From Desulfoluna butyratoxydans (GTDB lineage Bacteria; Desulfobacterota; Desulfobacteria; Desulfobacterales; Desulfolunaceae): a stretch of DNA of 64,000 bases. The stretch's first letter is position 1, and the number at the start of each line of letters is the position of its first letter. The stretch lies in the NCBI RefSeq assembly GCF_900699765.1, contig NZ_CAADHO010000003.1, positions 434,001 to 498,000 of the forward strand. The letters run 5' to 3'. The notes below the pieces were generated by a model that saw only the letters and a program-made list of their open reading frames with translations, ran no database searches and was not told the DNA's origin. The position numbers and the translations under genes were made by a program. This document shows positions 50,356 to 59,246 of this stretch, one piece after another.

Positions 50356-51786
50356 ATGAAAAAAGTGTTTAACGTGGTCATTGTCGGTGCCAGGGAGGAA
50401 GAGTACCGAATCCTTGAAACAGGTCTGGAGTCCGCTCGGTTTGAGACCTCTCTCTCCATTTCCAGGGCCGAGGTGTCGGCGATGCAACGCCTCTCCGGAC
50501 AGACGGACCTCATGATTTACTGTCAGGGAGAGGAAGAGTCCGAGCAGTGCCATGTGCCGGTGTTTGTGAACAAAACCATTTTTGTGACCTCCTGTTACGG
50601 CAGGGGCATCCTTCTGGAAGCCTTTAAAAAAGGGGCCGCCTACGTCCTGTTTCGCCCCCTGTTTCGGGCGGAGCTCCTTCCCGCCATTCGAAATGTTCTG
50701 TTTTTTTCCAAAAAATACCGGGAAGCCAACCTCACCGATGCCTCTGTCCTCTCATTTTTACGTGACGTGGCGGACGGCGGTGCTCCGGTCCTCGAGCCCC
50801 TTCCTTCTCCCTTTAAGCCCACGGGTCATTTTTACCCCGATGTCCTGAAGATCACCGGAGAGCTGGAAAACGAGGAAGCCTACCTGGAGGCCCTTGCCGA
50901 ACGGGGTTTTTTCACCAAGCAGCTCAAAAACCGGGTCCGCCTCTGCGAGATGTGCGAATCCTACCAGATCAACTACCGGGAGGTGTGCCCGGCCTGCTCA
51001 TCCATCGACATCGTCAAGGGGCAGATGGTTCACCACTTCCCCTGCGGTCATGTGGACTCCATAGAGTCTTTCAGGCAGGGCGCGGACCTTGTCTGCCCGA
51101 AGTGCGAAGAGACCCTGCGCCACATCGGTATCGACTATGAAAAGCCCACGGACTACTTCAAGTGCGCCCAGTGCCAGACCATCGTCCCCGAACCGGTGGT
51201 GGAACTCGAATGCCTGGTGTGCGGGCTGGTCTGCCGACCCGACGAGACCGTGGAGAAGAATATCTACGCCTATGAGATGACCCAGCATGCCTGGGAGGCG
51301 GTGCGAAGCGGACAGATCAAGGGCGTGGACCTGGGCACCCTGCTCTACGATCACCACACGAATCTCTACAACAAACAGTTTTTCGAGCATGAACTCAAGC
51401 GGGAGCTCATTCGCACGAAGCGCTACCACGCACCCTTTACCCTGATCCTGGCCCGCATCGAAAAAATCGAGGAGATTCGGAAAAACCACCCCGACCGCCT
51501 TGCCTGGTACGTGAACAATCTTTTCAAGGCCCTGAGCCAGGGCTTGAGGGAGCTGGACACCACGTGCGTCTGGGACGCCCAGACCCTGGGGCTTATCCTT
51601 GCCGAAACCGACTTTGACGGGGCCGTTGTGGTGGTGAACCGGATTCACGAAGCCATTCAGAAGCTGGAATACCTGTTTGACATCTGTCGCCCCGAGGTCT
51701 CCTTCAGTGTGGTCCAGGGAGACGCTTCCCACCAGACAGTGGATGACCTTATCGCTCTGGCCATGGCGGATCTTGCGGATGGATAG
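50356..51786 (+). CDS. TackOD1-type zinc protein with degenerate GGDEF domain
   Basis: 476-residue soluble protein. Residues about 1-125 look like a receiver-like domain without the usual acidic pocket. Residues about 195-305 are a zinc-ribbon region with many cysteines (CEMCESYQ, VCPACSS, HHFPCGHVDS, VCPKCEETLRHIGIDY, CAQCQ, CLVCG), the pattern I associate with the TackOD1 output domain. Residues about 325-470 follow GGDEF-domain layout (DHHTNLYNKQFFEHEL) but the catalytic GGDEF position reads WDAQTLGLIL, so cyclase activity is probably lost. Its place after the GT2 gene suggests control of synthesis, perhaps by binding a nucleotide; this is inference. ATG follows GAGGTG. Confidence 0.7.
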   Translation: MKKVFNVVIVGAREEEYRILETGLESARFETSLSISRAEVSAMQRLSGQTDLMIYCQGEEESEQCHVPVFVNKTIFVTSCYGRGILLEAFKKGAAYVLFRPLFRAELLPAIRNVLFFSKKYREANLTDASVLSFLRDVADGGAPVLEPLPSPFKPTGHFYPDVLKITGELENEEAYLEALAERGFFTKQLKNRVRLCEMCESYQINYREVCPACSSIDIVKGQMVHHFPCGHVDSIESFRQGADLVCPKCEETLRHIGIDYEKPTDYFKCAQCQTIVPEPVVELECLVCGLVCRPDETVEKNIYAYEMTQHAWEAVRSGQIKGVDLGTLLYDHHTNLYNKQFFEHELKRELIRTKRYHAPFTLILARIEKIEEIRKNHPDRLAWYVNNLFKALSQGLRELDTTCVWDAQTLGLILAETDFDGAVVVVNRIHEAIQKLEYLFDICRPEVSFSVVQGDASHQTVDDLIALAMADLADG

Positions 51787-51793
51787 GAGACGT

Positions 51794-54772
51794 ATGGCGG
51801 GCATGGTCCCGTGGATAGGATGCCTTGTGATGGTGTGCTGCCTGGGGTGCGGTATGCGCAACCGCCAGGCCGTGGAGCAGGAGGCCGACATGGCCCTGGT
51901 GCGTGAGCTGACGGCCCCGGTCTTCTTTGGCCAGCAGCAGCTGTTCGCTGCCCTGGGAACCACGGCTCACGAGCTTGTTGTGTTTGAGGTGACCGGCCAG
52001 ACGGTGAAGCGAATCCCGGAGCCGGGCACCGCTCCCCGGGTGCGGTCCGAAGCGCGGGTGGTGTTTTTCAGGATCCCCGATGACTGCGGGGAGGGATGGT
52101 CACTCTATTATTTTGATTCCCGTTCTTTCCAGCTGCGAGCCCTTCCGGAGGTCAAGCCTTCCGAGGCAGGGGACGGGTCCGAAGCCACGGATTCGTTTGT
52201 GGTGTTCAAGGCCCTGGACCGCACCGGGCGATGGTTTCCCGGCGAGCATGACCTGGCCCTTGTGCGGCTTCGTTTTGAGGTGGATGCCGAAGGGGAGATC
52301 CGATTTGCAGGCAAGAAGAAGGTCCGGGACATTCCCGGAGAACCCGTGCTGCCCGTTCACCTGAGGGGCGCGGGAAGGGTCTTTTTCCTGAGCCGGGACA
52401 ACGAGGGCGGCTCTACCCTCATGTCCGTGGACGAGGCCGGTGAGGACCTGTCCACCCACCTTGAAGAAGGGGCCGGCACCATCAGCCGGATCTACTCCGA
52501 TGACGGAAGCACCCTGGTCTTTGAGTCGGATAAGCCCGGCTACCAGGCCCTCTACAGGTTGGACCCCGTTACCGGAGAGGTGGCGGATTACCGCCGTCTT
52601 GAGGCAGAAACCGGGGAGCAGAGCCGCTATATCCTGCGAAGCCGTTATGTGGACGGCACCGCTTCTCCGGTGGTGGTCCGGGTCCCTGAGATCCTCGGCG
52701 TTCGGGAGGTAGCCGCCCTTGTAACCGCACAGAACCCGGAGGTGAGCCTGAGGCGGGCAGAGCTGGCCGCCTCCCTTGTGGAGGTGGGCATTGCCATCCT
52801 GCCCAATTACCCCTCTTTCTACTTTGAGCTGGGCACGGTGTCCCAGGCCGGGCTCTTCAACGACCAGACCAGCTTTTTTTCCCAGACCCTCATTGACGGG
52901 CTCCTCGGGTTGTTTCAACCCCTGCTCGATATCCGGCGAAACAGGGAACTCTGGCGGGCGGCCCAGCTGACGGCTGAGGCGGCCCGGAGCCGTCTGGACA
53001 ACGAGGTCAACGAACGGGTGGCCGAGGCGGTGAAGATCTGCTTTGAAGTGGCCTACCTTGACGAGCTGGAGGCCGTGCAGGAGTCGCTCCTGGAAGTGTA
53101 CGGAGAGCGCCAGGCTTATTACGAAACCCTGGATACCGTGGGGGGCACCCTAAGGCTGCAACTCATGGCGGCAGAGAAAATTATGGTGGCGGCCGCCTCG
53201 GAGAAGGCCCACACACGTCGCCGACGCGAGTTTTTGATGAACCGCCTCAAGCAGCTTTGCGGGCTTGCCCGGGAGGTTCAGGTCTCCTTGGCCCCGGACG
53301 CCTTTCACCTGAGAGAAGCCGAGTTTGAAGAGGCCGCGGTGCTGAGGGAGCTGGCGGTCCTGAACCACCCCCAGGTCCGTGGTATTAACGCCGAGCTGAA
53401 AAAGGCGCGGTTCCTGGAGTCGGCCGGGCCCGAGGTGCGGGGAATCCTCAATGTGGCGGCGGAGTACGAGTACACCGGTAAGAGTACGTCCAGCGCGGTG
53501 ACCGATATCATCAACCTGACCTTCAGCGGCGGCATCTCCACAGCCCACGGCAAGGCCGCCAGGCTCCACACCGCGTACTGGCGTCATGTGAAAGACGCCC
53601 TGGGCATTGAGCTGGGCCTTGTGGCGGGTAGGGTCCGCCAGGGCCTGGACGAGGCCCTCATGGATTTCAAAGCGTCACAGGACGACAGCCGGGCCAAGGC
53701 CTTGGACACGCGGTATGCCCTGGAACAAGTGCGGGTGGCCCGGCTCTACGAGGCCATTGACACCCCGGGGGATGCCGACGCCTACGACCCCCTGGCCGTG
53801 ATCACCGCCGAGCAGGAGTACCTGAGTGCCGTGGCCAGGAAGGCCCGGGTGGAAAGGGACCTGGGGATCCGGTACGTCAACGTCTGGCGGGAGACCGGGC
53901 GATCCAGGCTCCTGGCCGACAACCTGTGGGCTTACTCCGACCTGAAGATGGAGGGGCGTACAGCTTCTGTCTGGCTGTGGGAGACCCGGGCCGCCATGGA
54001 GACAGAGGGCAGCCGGGATGCCTTTGTGACCACGGCAAAAGAGGCAGGTGTCAACCGGGTTTATGCTTACCTGTATTCTGATTCCCGGCTCCTTACGGAG
54101 ATGATGGACCGGGAGCGGTTTATCCTCTTTTTAAACGCGTGCGCACAAGCGAACATCGAGGTGTGGGCGCTGCTGGGTGAACCGGAGTGGCTGACAGCGC
54201 CGGATGGGGCGCTGGCGCTGGGCCGGGGCGTGGATCGCATCAACCGCTTTAACGCCTCCAGAAGCCGGTTCGAACCCAAAATTGCCGGGGTGAAGATCGA
54301 TCTGGAGCCCCACTCCGTGCCAGGATGGGAGACAGATGCCGCCCTCAGGGAGGAGCTGAACGTCTCTTTTCTCCGGCTCCTGAAAAAGGCGAAGAGCCGC
54401 ATGACGGGTGACATGCCCCTGTGGGTGGACGGGCCCGTCAAGTGGTTTACCCAGGAGGCGCACCGGCCCCTGATGCGGCAGGCCGCGCGCCTCACCGACG
54501 GCATCACGGTGATGGCCTATTTCAACGCACCGGAAACCACAAGCAGGGTGGTGGCCAAGGTCTTTGAAGAGGCGGCTGGACCCCTGGAGGTCGGCCTGGA
54601 GTTTTCCGGCAAAGCCCCGCCTTCGGATACCCTGTATCCCCTGGACAGAGCCGGGTGGGACCGGGTTGAACAGGCCTTATCGCGCCAATGGATGGAAAAC
54701 CCCGGGTATCGAGGGCTCTCGTTCCACGACTATTCGGCTTTAAAGCAGATTTTTGAAGGGGGGGAGGAGTAA
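51794..54772 (+). CDS. Lipoprotein fusion: beta-propeller-like, TolC-like and glycosidase-like domains
   Basis: 992-residue exported lipoprotein. I start at the ATG at 51794 because AGGAG lies upstream and the signal MAGMVPWIGCLVMVCCLGC has a lipobox. Residues about 25-295 are beta-rich with TolB/propeller-like phrases (DDGSTLVFESDKPGYQALYR). Residues about 300-700 match outer-membrane efflux proteins of the TolC type: NPEVSLRRAELAASLVEVGI, then LLGLFQPLLDIRRNRELWRA, and a second helical repeat with HPQVRGINAELKKARFLES. Residues about 715-992 resemble a TIM-barrel glycosidase: VWLWETR, GVNRVYAYL, GVKIDLEPH (acidic pair) and GITVMAYFN. This three-part fusion would place hydrolase and export channel in one chain. 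Domain calls are by eye. Confidence 0.7.
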   Translation: MAGMVPWIGCLVMVCCLGCGMRNRQAVEQEADMALVRELTAPVFFGQQQLFAALGTTAHELVVFEVTGQTVKRIPEPGTAPRVRSEARVVFFRIPDDCGEGWSLYYFDSRSFQLRALPEVKPSEAGDGSEATDSFVVFKALDRTGRWFPGEHDLALVRLRFEVDAEGEIRFAGKKKVRDIPGEPVLPVHLRGAGRVFFLSRDNEGGSTLMSVDEAGEDLSTHLEEGAGTISRIYSDDGSTLVFESDKPGYQALYRLDPVTGEVADYRRLEAETGEQSRYILRSRYVDGTASPVVVRVPEILGVREVAALVTAQNPEVSLRRAELAASLVEVGIAILPNYPSFYFELGTVSQAGLFNDQTSFFSQTLIDGLLGLFQPLLDIRRNRELWRAAQLTAEAARSRLDNEVNERVAEAVKICFEVAYLDELEAVQESLLEVYGERQAYYETLDTVGGTLRLQLMAAEKIMVAAASEKAHTRRRREFLMNRLKQLCGLAREVQVSLAPDAFHLREAEFEEAAVLRELAVLNHPQVRGINAELKKARFLESAGPEVRGILNVAAEYEYTGKSTSSAVTDIINLTFSGGISTAHGKAARLHTAYWRHVKDALGIELGLVAGRVRQGLDEALMDFKASQDDSRAKALDTRYALEQVRVARLYEAIDTPGDADAYDPLAVITAEQEYLSAVARKARVERDLGIRYVNVWRETGRSRLLADNLWAYSDLKMEGRTASVWLWETRAAMETEGSRDAFVTTAKEAGVNRVYAYLYSDSRLLTEMMDRERFILFLNACAQANIEVWALLGEPEWLTAPDGALALGRGVDRINRFNASRSRFEPKIAGVKIDLEPHSVPGWETDAALREELNVSFLRLLKKAKSRMTGDMPLWVDGPVKWFTQEAHRPLMRQAARLTDGITVMAYFNAPETTSRVVAKVFEEAAGPLEVGLEFSGKAPPSDTLYPLDRAGWDRVEQALSRQWMENPGYRGLSFHDYSALKQIFEGGEE

Positions 54773-54773
54773 G

Positions 54774-55973
54774 ATGAAAATATCGTTCAGGAAAGGCGGT
54801 GAATCCCAGGAGCCGGTCTCACCGGCCCAACCCCGGATGCGGGAGCACAAGAGAAGGAAAACCCCAGTGCGTAAGGTGGTGCTGACCGTGTTGTGTGTGG
54901 CGATTCTGGTGGGTGGCGGCATCATGCTTTACAACCGGAACACCCTGTATACCTACGGCATGGTCACGGGGGAAACCCTGGAGCTTACAGCCGATGTGCC
55001 CACCGAGATCCAGCAGCTTTTTGTCTCCAAGGGGGACATCGTCAAAAAAGGGGATGTGCTCTTTACCCAATATTCCGTGGAGGGGGAAAAACGGGTCAGG
55101 CAGGCCGAGGCCGCCCTGGAAGCCAAGCTCTCCACGTATGATCTTATCGCAGGGGAGTCAGGGGACCAGCGGGACTATGCAGCTCCTTTGCAAAACAAGC
55201 TCCGGTTCCTCGATCTGGAACAGCAGGGCAGCGCCCTTGCCCGGGAGCGCATGCTCTCCGAGGCCCGCTTTGAGGCGCGGCGCTTGAAAACCCTGTATGA
55301 ATCCAAAAAAGAGCGCCACGAGAACCTGGAGAAACTCTACCGGCTGGATGCCACGACCCTGAGCCAGGTGCGGGCGGCGAAAACCGAGAAAGAGCTTCGT
55401 TACCACGAATATATCCTGGCCCGGGACCACTACCAGCACGTGGTGGAATCCAACCGCATCGCAGAGGCCGAGGCGGAAAAAAGCTACCGTGCCAGGTCGT
55501 CCACCCTCAACCGAAGCGGTATTCAGGAGGACTCGGATGTGGACGATCTTCTCTCTGAAATCGAGCGTGCAAGGGCCTATCGGGACCATCTTCGCCAGTT
55601 GTACGGGGCCGCAGGGTTTACGGCCCCCTTTGATGCCATCATCACGGATGTGAAGGTCTCCACCGGCTCCCTGGTGGGAGGCGGTGAGCCCATCTTGTCC
55701 TTCGCTTCCCTCAACGGGCTTTGGGTGGATGTCTATGTGGCCCCGGACAAAGCATGGATGCTCACCGACGATAAGGAGATCCTTTTGTATGTGAACGGAA
55801 AGCGTGAATCCGTTGCCGGAACCCTGACGGCCATGGGGAACGTGGAACTCCGGGTGCCGGAGGTTCTGCGGGAGAAGCTGCCCAAGCTTGTGAGCGCGGT
55901 CTATTTCCATGTGGCCGTGGAAAACGATGAAAACCTGCTTCCGGGCAATGTCGTGAGGGTGGTGGTGAAGTAG
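54774..55973 (+). CDS. HlyD-type membrane-fusion (periplasmic adaptor) protein
   Basis: 399-residue adaptor. One transmembrane helix at about 38-55 (KVVLTVLCVAILVGGGIMLY) follows a basic cytoplasmic N-terminus. Residues about 65-100 form the first half of a lipoyl-like domain (EIQQLFVSKGDIVKKGDVLF), about 105-275 a long helical hairpin, and about 280-330 the second lipoyl half (FTAPFDAIITDVKVSTGSLV) and beta-barrel. This is the HlyD/Alg44 architecture that bridges an inner-membrane protein to a TolC-like channel. The ATG at 54774 follows GGGGAGGAG, one base after the preceding stop. A terminator 42 bases after its stop ends the operon. There is no ABC or RND pump gene, so the GT2 is the likely partner. 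Confidence 0.88.
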   Translation: MKISFRKGGESQEPVSPAQPRMREHKRRKTPVRKVVLTVLCVAILVGGGIMLYNRNTLYTYGMVTGETLELTADVPTEIQQLFVSKGDIVKKGDVLFTQYSVEGEKRVRQAEAALEAKLSTYDLIAGESGDQRDYAAPLQNKLRFLDLEQQGSALARERMLSEARFEARRLKTLYESKKERHENLEKLYRLDATTLSQVRAAKTEKELRYHEYILARDHYQHVVESNRIAEAEAEKSYRARSSTLNRSGIQEDSDVDDLLSEIERARAYRDHLRQLYGAAGFTAPFDAIITDVKVSTGSLVGGGEPILSFASLNGLWVDVYVAPDKAWMLTDDKEILLYVNGKRESVAGTLTAMGNVELRVPEVLREKLPKLVSAVYFHVAVENDENLLPGNVVRVVVK

Positions 55974-56014
55974 GCGCTGCCGTACCATGGGGCACGGGAG
56001 GAACCTTTTTGTGG

Positions 56015-56043
56015 AACGCCGCACGTCTGTGCGGCGTTTTTTT
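56015..56043 (+). terminator. Rho-independent terminator of the GT2-HlyD operon
   Basis: AACGCCGCAC pairs with GTGCGGCGTT around GTCT, followed by a T-run. It lies between the converging hlyD-like and metW genes. Confidence 0.9.
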
Positions 56044-56050
56044 GTGTGTC

Positions 56051-56671
56051 TTAAGCCTTTGTGATCAGAAACAGCCCGTAGGTCGCCCGCAGGTTGGGCA
56101 GGAAGGTGATGGTCTTTCCGTATCGGTCCGCCGAATAGGTCTTGATGGCCATTTCGTTGATGATCTCAAAACCGGCCTCCTGGCCGAGGTGTTTGAAATC
56201 CCGCAGGGAGAGGACGCGGATGTTGGGCGTGTCGTACCAGGAATAGGGCAGGACCTCTGTCTTGGGAGCGTGGCCCGAGAAGAGAAACTGCGTCCGGACC
56301 TTCCAGTGGCTGAAGTTGGGAAAGCTCACCACCGCGGTTTTGCCCACCCGCATGATCTCGGCAAGGAGGGAGACCGGGTCAAAGGTCTGCTGGATGGTCT
56401 GGCTGAGGACCACGCAGTCGAAGCTTTCGTCCGGGTAATCCGCAAGTTCGTTGCTGATGTCCCCCTGGATTACGGAGAGGCCCTTTTCAATGCAGGCCGA
56501 TACCTTGGACTCCACGATTTCAATGCCCGTCTCCGAGACATTTTTATGCTGCTTCAGGAAGTGGAGCAGGTCCCCCTCGCCGCATCCCAGCCCCAGGACC
56601 TTGGAGCCCGAAGGAATCCATGAGGCGATGATTTGAAGGTCGTATCGAATGGGATCATGGCTATCCGTCAT
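56051..56671 (-). CDS. metW: Methionine biosynthesis protein MetW
   Basis: 206-residue SAM-dependent-methyltransferase-fold protein of the MetW family, which partners MetX in homoserine acylation for methionine synthesis. Motif I reads VLGLGCGEGDLLHFL (about 26-40), followed by acidic TGIEIVESK, VIQGDISNEL and the family hallmark SQTIQQTFDPVSLLAEIMRV with FPNFSHWKVR. The start at 56671 overlaps metX by 11 bases, so translation is coupled. Position, family pattern and overlap agree. Confidence 0.93.
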   Translation of the reverse strand: MTDSHDPIRYDLQIIASWIPSGSKVLGLGCGEGDLLHFLKQHKNVSETGIEIVESKVSACIEKGLSVIQGDISNELADYPDESFDCVVLSQTIQQTFDPVSLLAEIMRVGKTAVVSFPNFSHWKVRTQFLFSGHAPKTEVLPYSWYDTPNIRVLSLRDFKHLGQEAGFEIINEMAIKTYSADRYGKTITFLPNLRATYGLFLITKA

Positions 56672-57800
56672 GGCACACCCCCTTTAAAAAACCGCGAATC
56701 ATGCGGGAGAGCCTGTCGTTGGGCAGGAGAAAGGCATCGTGGCCTGCGGTGGACTCCAGCTCGCAGAAGCTGACGTCGTTGCCCCGTTTTTTAAGGGCCT
56801 TGACGATGGCCTTGGACTGGTAGGTCGGGTAGAGCCAGTCCGAGCTGAAGGAGACCACAAGGCATTTGGCCTTGGTGCCGGAGACCGGGGCGGACAAGGC
56901 AGACTCCAGATCGAAATAGTCCGCGGCCTTGGTGATGTAAAGCAGGGAGTTGGCGTCGAAACGCTCCACGAACCGTGCACCCTGGTAGTGGAGGTAACTC
57001 TCCACCTTGAAGGGGGCCTCAAAGGCCGAGGCGTGGGTCTCCGGGTCCTGGAGGCGCCGCCCGAACTTTTTGCGCATGGCCTCGTCCGAGAGGTAGGTGA
57101 TGTGCCCCACCATGCGGGCCAGCGACAGCCCTGTATCCGGGCCGGGCCCGTCGTAGTAGGCCCCGTTGTTCCAGTTCGGGTCGTTCATGATGGCCTGGCG
57201 GGCCACTTCATTAAAGGAGATGGCAAGGGCCGAGTGTCGCAGGGTGGTGGCAAGGGCCACGGCCGAGCGCATCATGTGGGGGTAGGCATGGCACCACTGG
57301 AGCACCTGCATGCCCCCCACGGAGCCGCCGATGACCGAGACGAGCTGTTCGATCCCCAGGTGATCCAGAAGGCGTTTCTGGGCGTTTACCATGTCCGCGA
57401 TGGTGACGACCTCAAAGTCCAGCCCGTAGGCTTTGCCTGTTTCAGGGTTTTCGGAGGAGGGGCCGGTGGAGCCCATGCACCCCCCCAGCACGTTGGAACA
57501 GATGACAAAGTACTTGGTGGTGTCGATGCCCTTGCCCGGTCCCACCATACTCTCCCACCAGCCAGGCTTTCGGTCCGTAGCGTCGTAATACCCCGCCGCA
57601 TGGGAGTCCCCGGTGAGGGCGTGGGTGATGAGAATGGCGTTGTCCCGGGCATCGTTTAGTTTTCCGTAGGTCTCGTAGGCCAGGGTCACCGGGCCGATGT
57701 GTGAGCCTGCCTCCAGGGGCAGGGCATCGTCCGCATCGCCAAAGGTGAAGAACTGTTTTTCCACAAAGCCCACGGAGTCGGGGTAAAGATCGGTTTTCAT
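56661..57800 (-). CDS. metX: Homoserine O-acetyltransferase MetX
   Basis: 379-residue alpha/beta-hydrolase enzyme transferring an acyl group from acyl-CoA to homoserine, the first step of methionine synthesis. The nucleophile Ser160 sits in SVIGGSVGGMQVLQW, and His354 in STAGHDAFLLP. ILITHALTGDSHAAGYYD and GGCMGSTGPSS are also typical. The ATG at 57800 follows GAAGGACGCG. It is followed by metW with an 11-base overlap; acetyl and succinyl specificity are not separable by eye. Upstream on the same strand, a 120-base gap leads to the ATP-grasp gene. Confidence 0.94.
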   Translation of the reverse strand: MKTDLYPDSVGFVEKQFFTFGDADDALPLEAGSHIGPVTLAYETYGKLNDARDNAILITHALTGDSHAAGYYDATDRKPGWWESMVGPGKGIDTTKYFVICSNVLGGCMGSTGPSSENPETGKAYGLDFEVVTIADMVNAQKRLLDHLGIEQLVSVIGGSVGGMQVLQWCHAYPHMMRSAVALATTLRHSALAISFNEVARQAIMNDPNWNNGAYYDGPGPDTGLSLARMVGHITYLSDEAMRKKFGRRLQDPETHASAFEAPFKVESYLHYQGARFVERFDANSLLYITKAADYFDLESALSAPVSGTKAKCLVVSFSSDWLYPTYQSKAIVKALKKRGNDVSFCELESTAGHDAFLLPNDRLSRMIRGFLKGVCHDG

Positions 57801-57900
57801 CGCGTCCTTCGGTGGTTATGGGTAAGGGCGCATCGCAGCATGTCGCCCATGATGGTTTTTTTCATTTTCGTGCCGCCCTGTCACGGCCGTTCCATGGATC

Positions 57901-57925
57901 GCCGCACACCTGTGCGGCTTTTTTT
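57901..57925. terminator. GCCGCAC/GTGCGGC hairpin with T-run on the plus strand
   Basis: The same stem as at 43391 and 56015, placed at the 3' end of the minus-strand ATP-grasp gene. The T-run is on the plus strand, so its polarity is opposite to the neighbouring genes. Confidence 0.5.
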
Positions 57926-59099
57926 ATCCCGCCTGCTCTACGTCCACCACAAATTCTTCGGGATTCAGGGTGAGCATGGCGTCGAGCTCGTGCTCGGTCT
58001 CCTTTGTGACACTGAAAAAGAGAAAGGCAAACATGGGAAAGGTGCGGTAATCCATTTTGCGCAGGCACAGGATGGTGCTCAGCCCCTCGGCAAGCTGTCG
58101 GTAATCAAAGTCCTGATTGTCCCGCAGGGGGGTGGGGCGTTCGATGACCGCCATGGCAAACGTGTCGTCACCGGCTGTGCCGAGCACCGCGTCCCAGTCG
58201 GGTTTTCTCTTCTGGGCAAAATAGTCATAGACGTTGATGCCGTATGCGTAAGAGGCGATGTCCGTGGAGCACCACCCGGCAAAGCGCAGGGGGTTCACTT
58301 CAATGGGGCGGATGCAATCGTTTTCATCGATGCGGATCTCGGTGTGGATGGGAAGCCCCCGGAAATCCCCGAGCTCCGCCAGGTCCGCGAGAAAGCCCTC
58401 GATGGCGGAAAGGCGCGATGAGATGATCTTAGCGGAGGTGACGTAGAGGCGGTCGCTCATGTCCTGCTCGCCGCTGAACCGGTGCTTTAAGATGTTGAGT
58501 ACCACCGGTTTGTTGTCGTCGTCAAAGTAGGCGTCCACCGCGTACTCGTCCCCTTCGATGACGGACTCCACAATGAAAAAGGCGCTGCTGATCACCTCTT
58601 CGGGAAAGGCGTTGGCCGTCTCCTTTGTCTCTTCCAGAAGCCGGGCCCGGACCGTTTCCCACTCGTCGGCGGTGTTCACTCTGTGGACCCCGGCGCTGAT
58701 GAACCCCACCATGGGCTTGATGATAAAGGGGGCGCCCACACGCTCAAAGGTGAAGGTCGCGATCTCATCTGCCGCAAGCTTGAAAAAGGCGATGTCCGGG
58801 AACAGGGCCGCCGTCTTCTCCCGGAACTTGAATTTGTTCTTGAACAGGTCGATCTTCAGGGCCAGCTCCGAGTCCGCCCCAAAGGTCTCGACGATCCAGC
58901 CGATGGCGTTTTCGCTGTTGCTGTAGAGCCAGCGGAAGTTGTCCCGCTCCAGCTCTTTGACGGCCTCGGCATCGGAGATGTGATTGGCTGACGGGGAGAC
59001 GCACGTCAGGGCAAATTCATTTTCAAGAAGAGGGGCCTGGGACTCGATGAGGTAGTTCTCGGCCACATCGGAGATGTAGGGTTGATCAAAGATAAACAT
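57924..59099 (-). CDS. ATP-grasp domain protein in the met cluster
   Basis: 391-residue ATP-grasp enzyme of unknown specificity. N-terminal residues about 1-95 form a pre-ATP-grasp domain (MFIFDQPYISDVAENYLIES). ATP-binding elements follow: APFIIKPMVGFISAGVHRV (about 122-140, nucleotide Lys in IIKP), EYAVDAYFDDDN (about 187-198), and IHTEIRIDENDCIRPIEVNP (about 258-277), with the metal-binding Glu and Asn in EVNPLRFAG. Such enzymes join carboxylates to amines, thiols or amino acids. It lies between metX-metW and metY on the same strand, with about 120- and 185-base gaps, suggesting a link to sulfur amino-acid or peptide metabolism. No family name recognised. Confidence 0.78.
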   Translation of the reverse strand: MFIFDQPYISDVAENYLIESQAPLLENEFALTCVSPSANHISDAEAVKELERDNFRWLYSNSENAIGWIVETFGADSELALKIDLFKNKFKFREKTAALFPDIAFFKLAADEIATFTFERVGAPFIIKPMVGFISAGVHRVNTADEWETVRARLLEETKETANAFPEEVISSAFFIVESVIEGDEYAVDAYFDDDNKPVVLNILKHRFSGEQDMSDRLYVTSAKIISSRLSAIEGFLADLAELGDFRGLPIHTEIRIDENDCIRPIEVNPLRFAGWCSTDIASYAYGINVYDYFAQKRKPDWDAVLGTAGDDTFAMAVIERPTPLRDNQDFDYRQLAEGLSTILCLRKMDYRTFPMFAFLFFSVTKETEHELDAMLTLNPEEFVVDVEQAG

Positions 59100-59246
59100 G
59101 CACTGTTCCCAACTAATTAAAGATGCTTTTCGTTTTATGTGTTCGTTTCACGCGGGTGCCTCGGTAACCCCGAAAGCCATCGGTCGCCGGAATACCGCTG
59201 GGATTTGACCCGAGGAACGAGGGGCAAAGCCCGGCGGTAACCTGCT

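Noticed and set aside
49014..50513. Long minus-strand frame opposite the GT2 gene
   Set aside because: Charged low-complexity translation with no start signal; the plus strand carries intact GT2 motifs.
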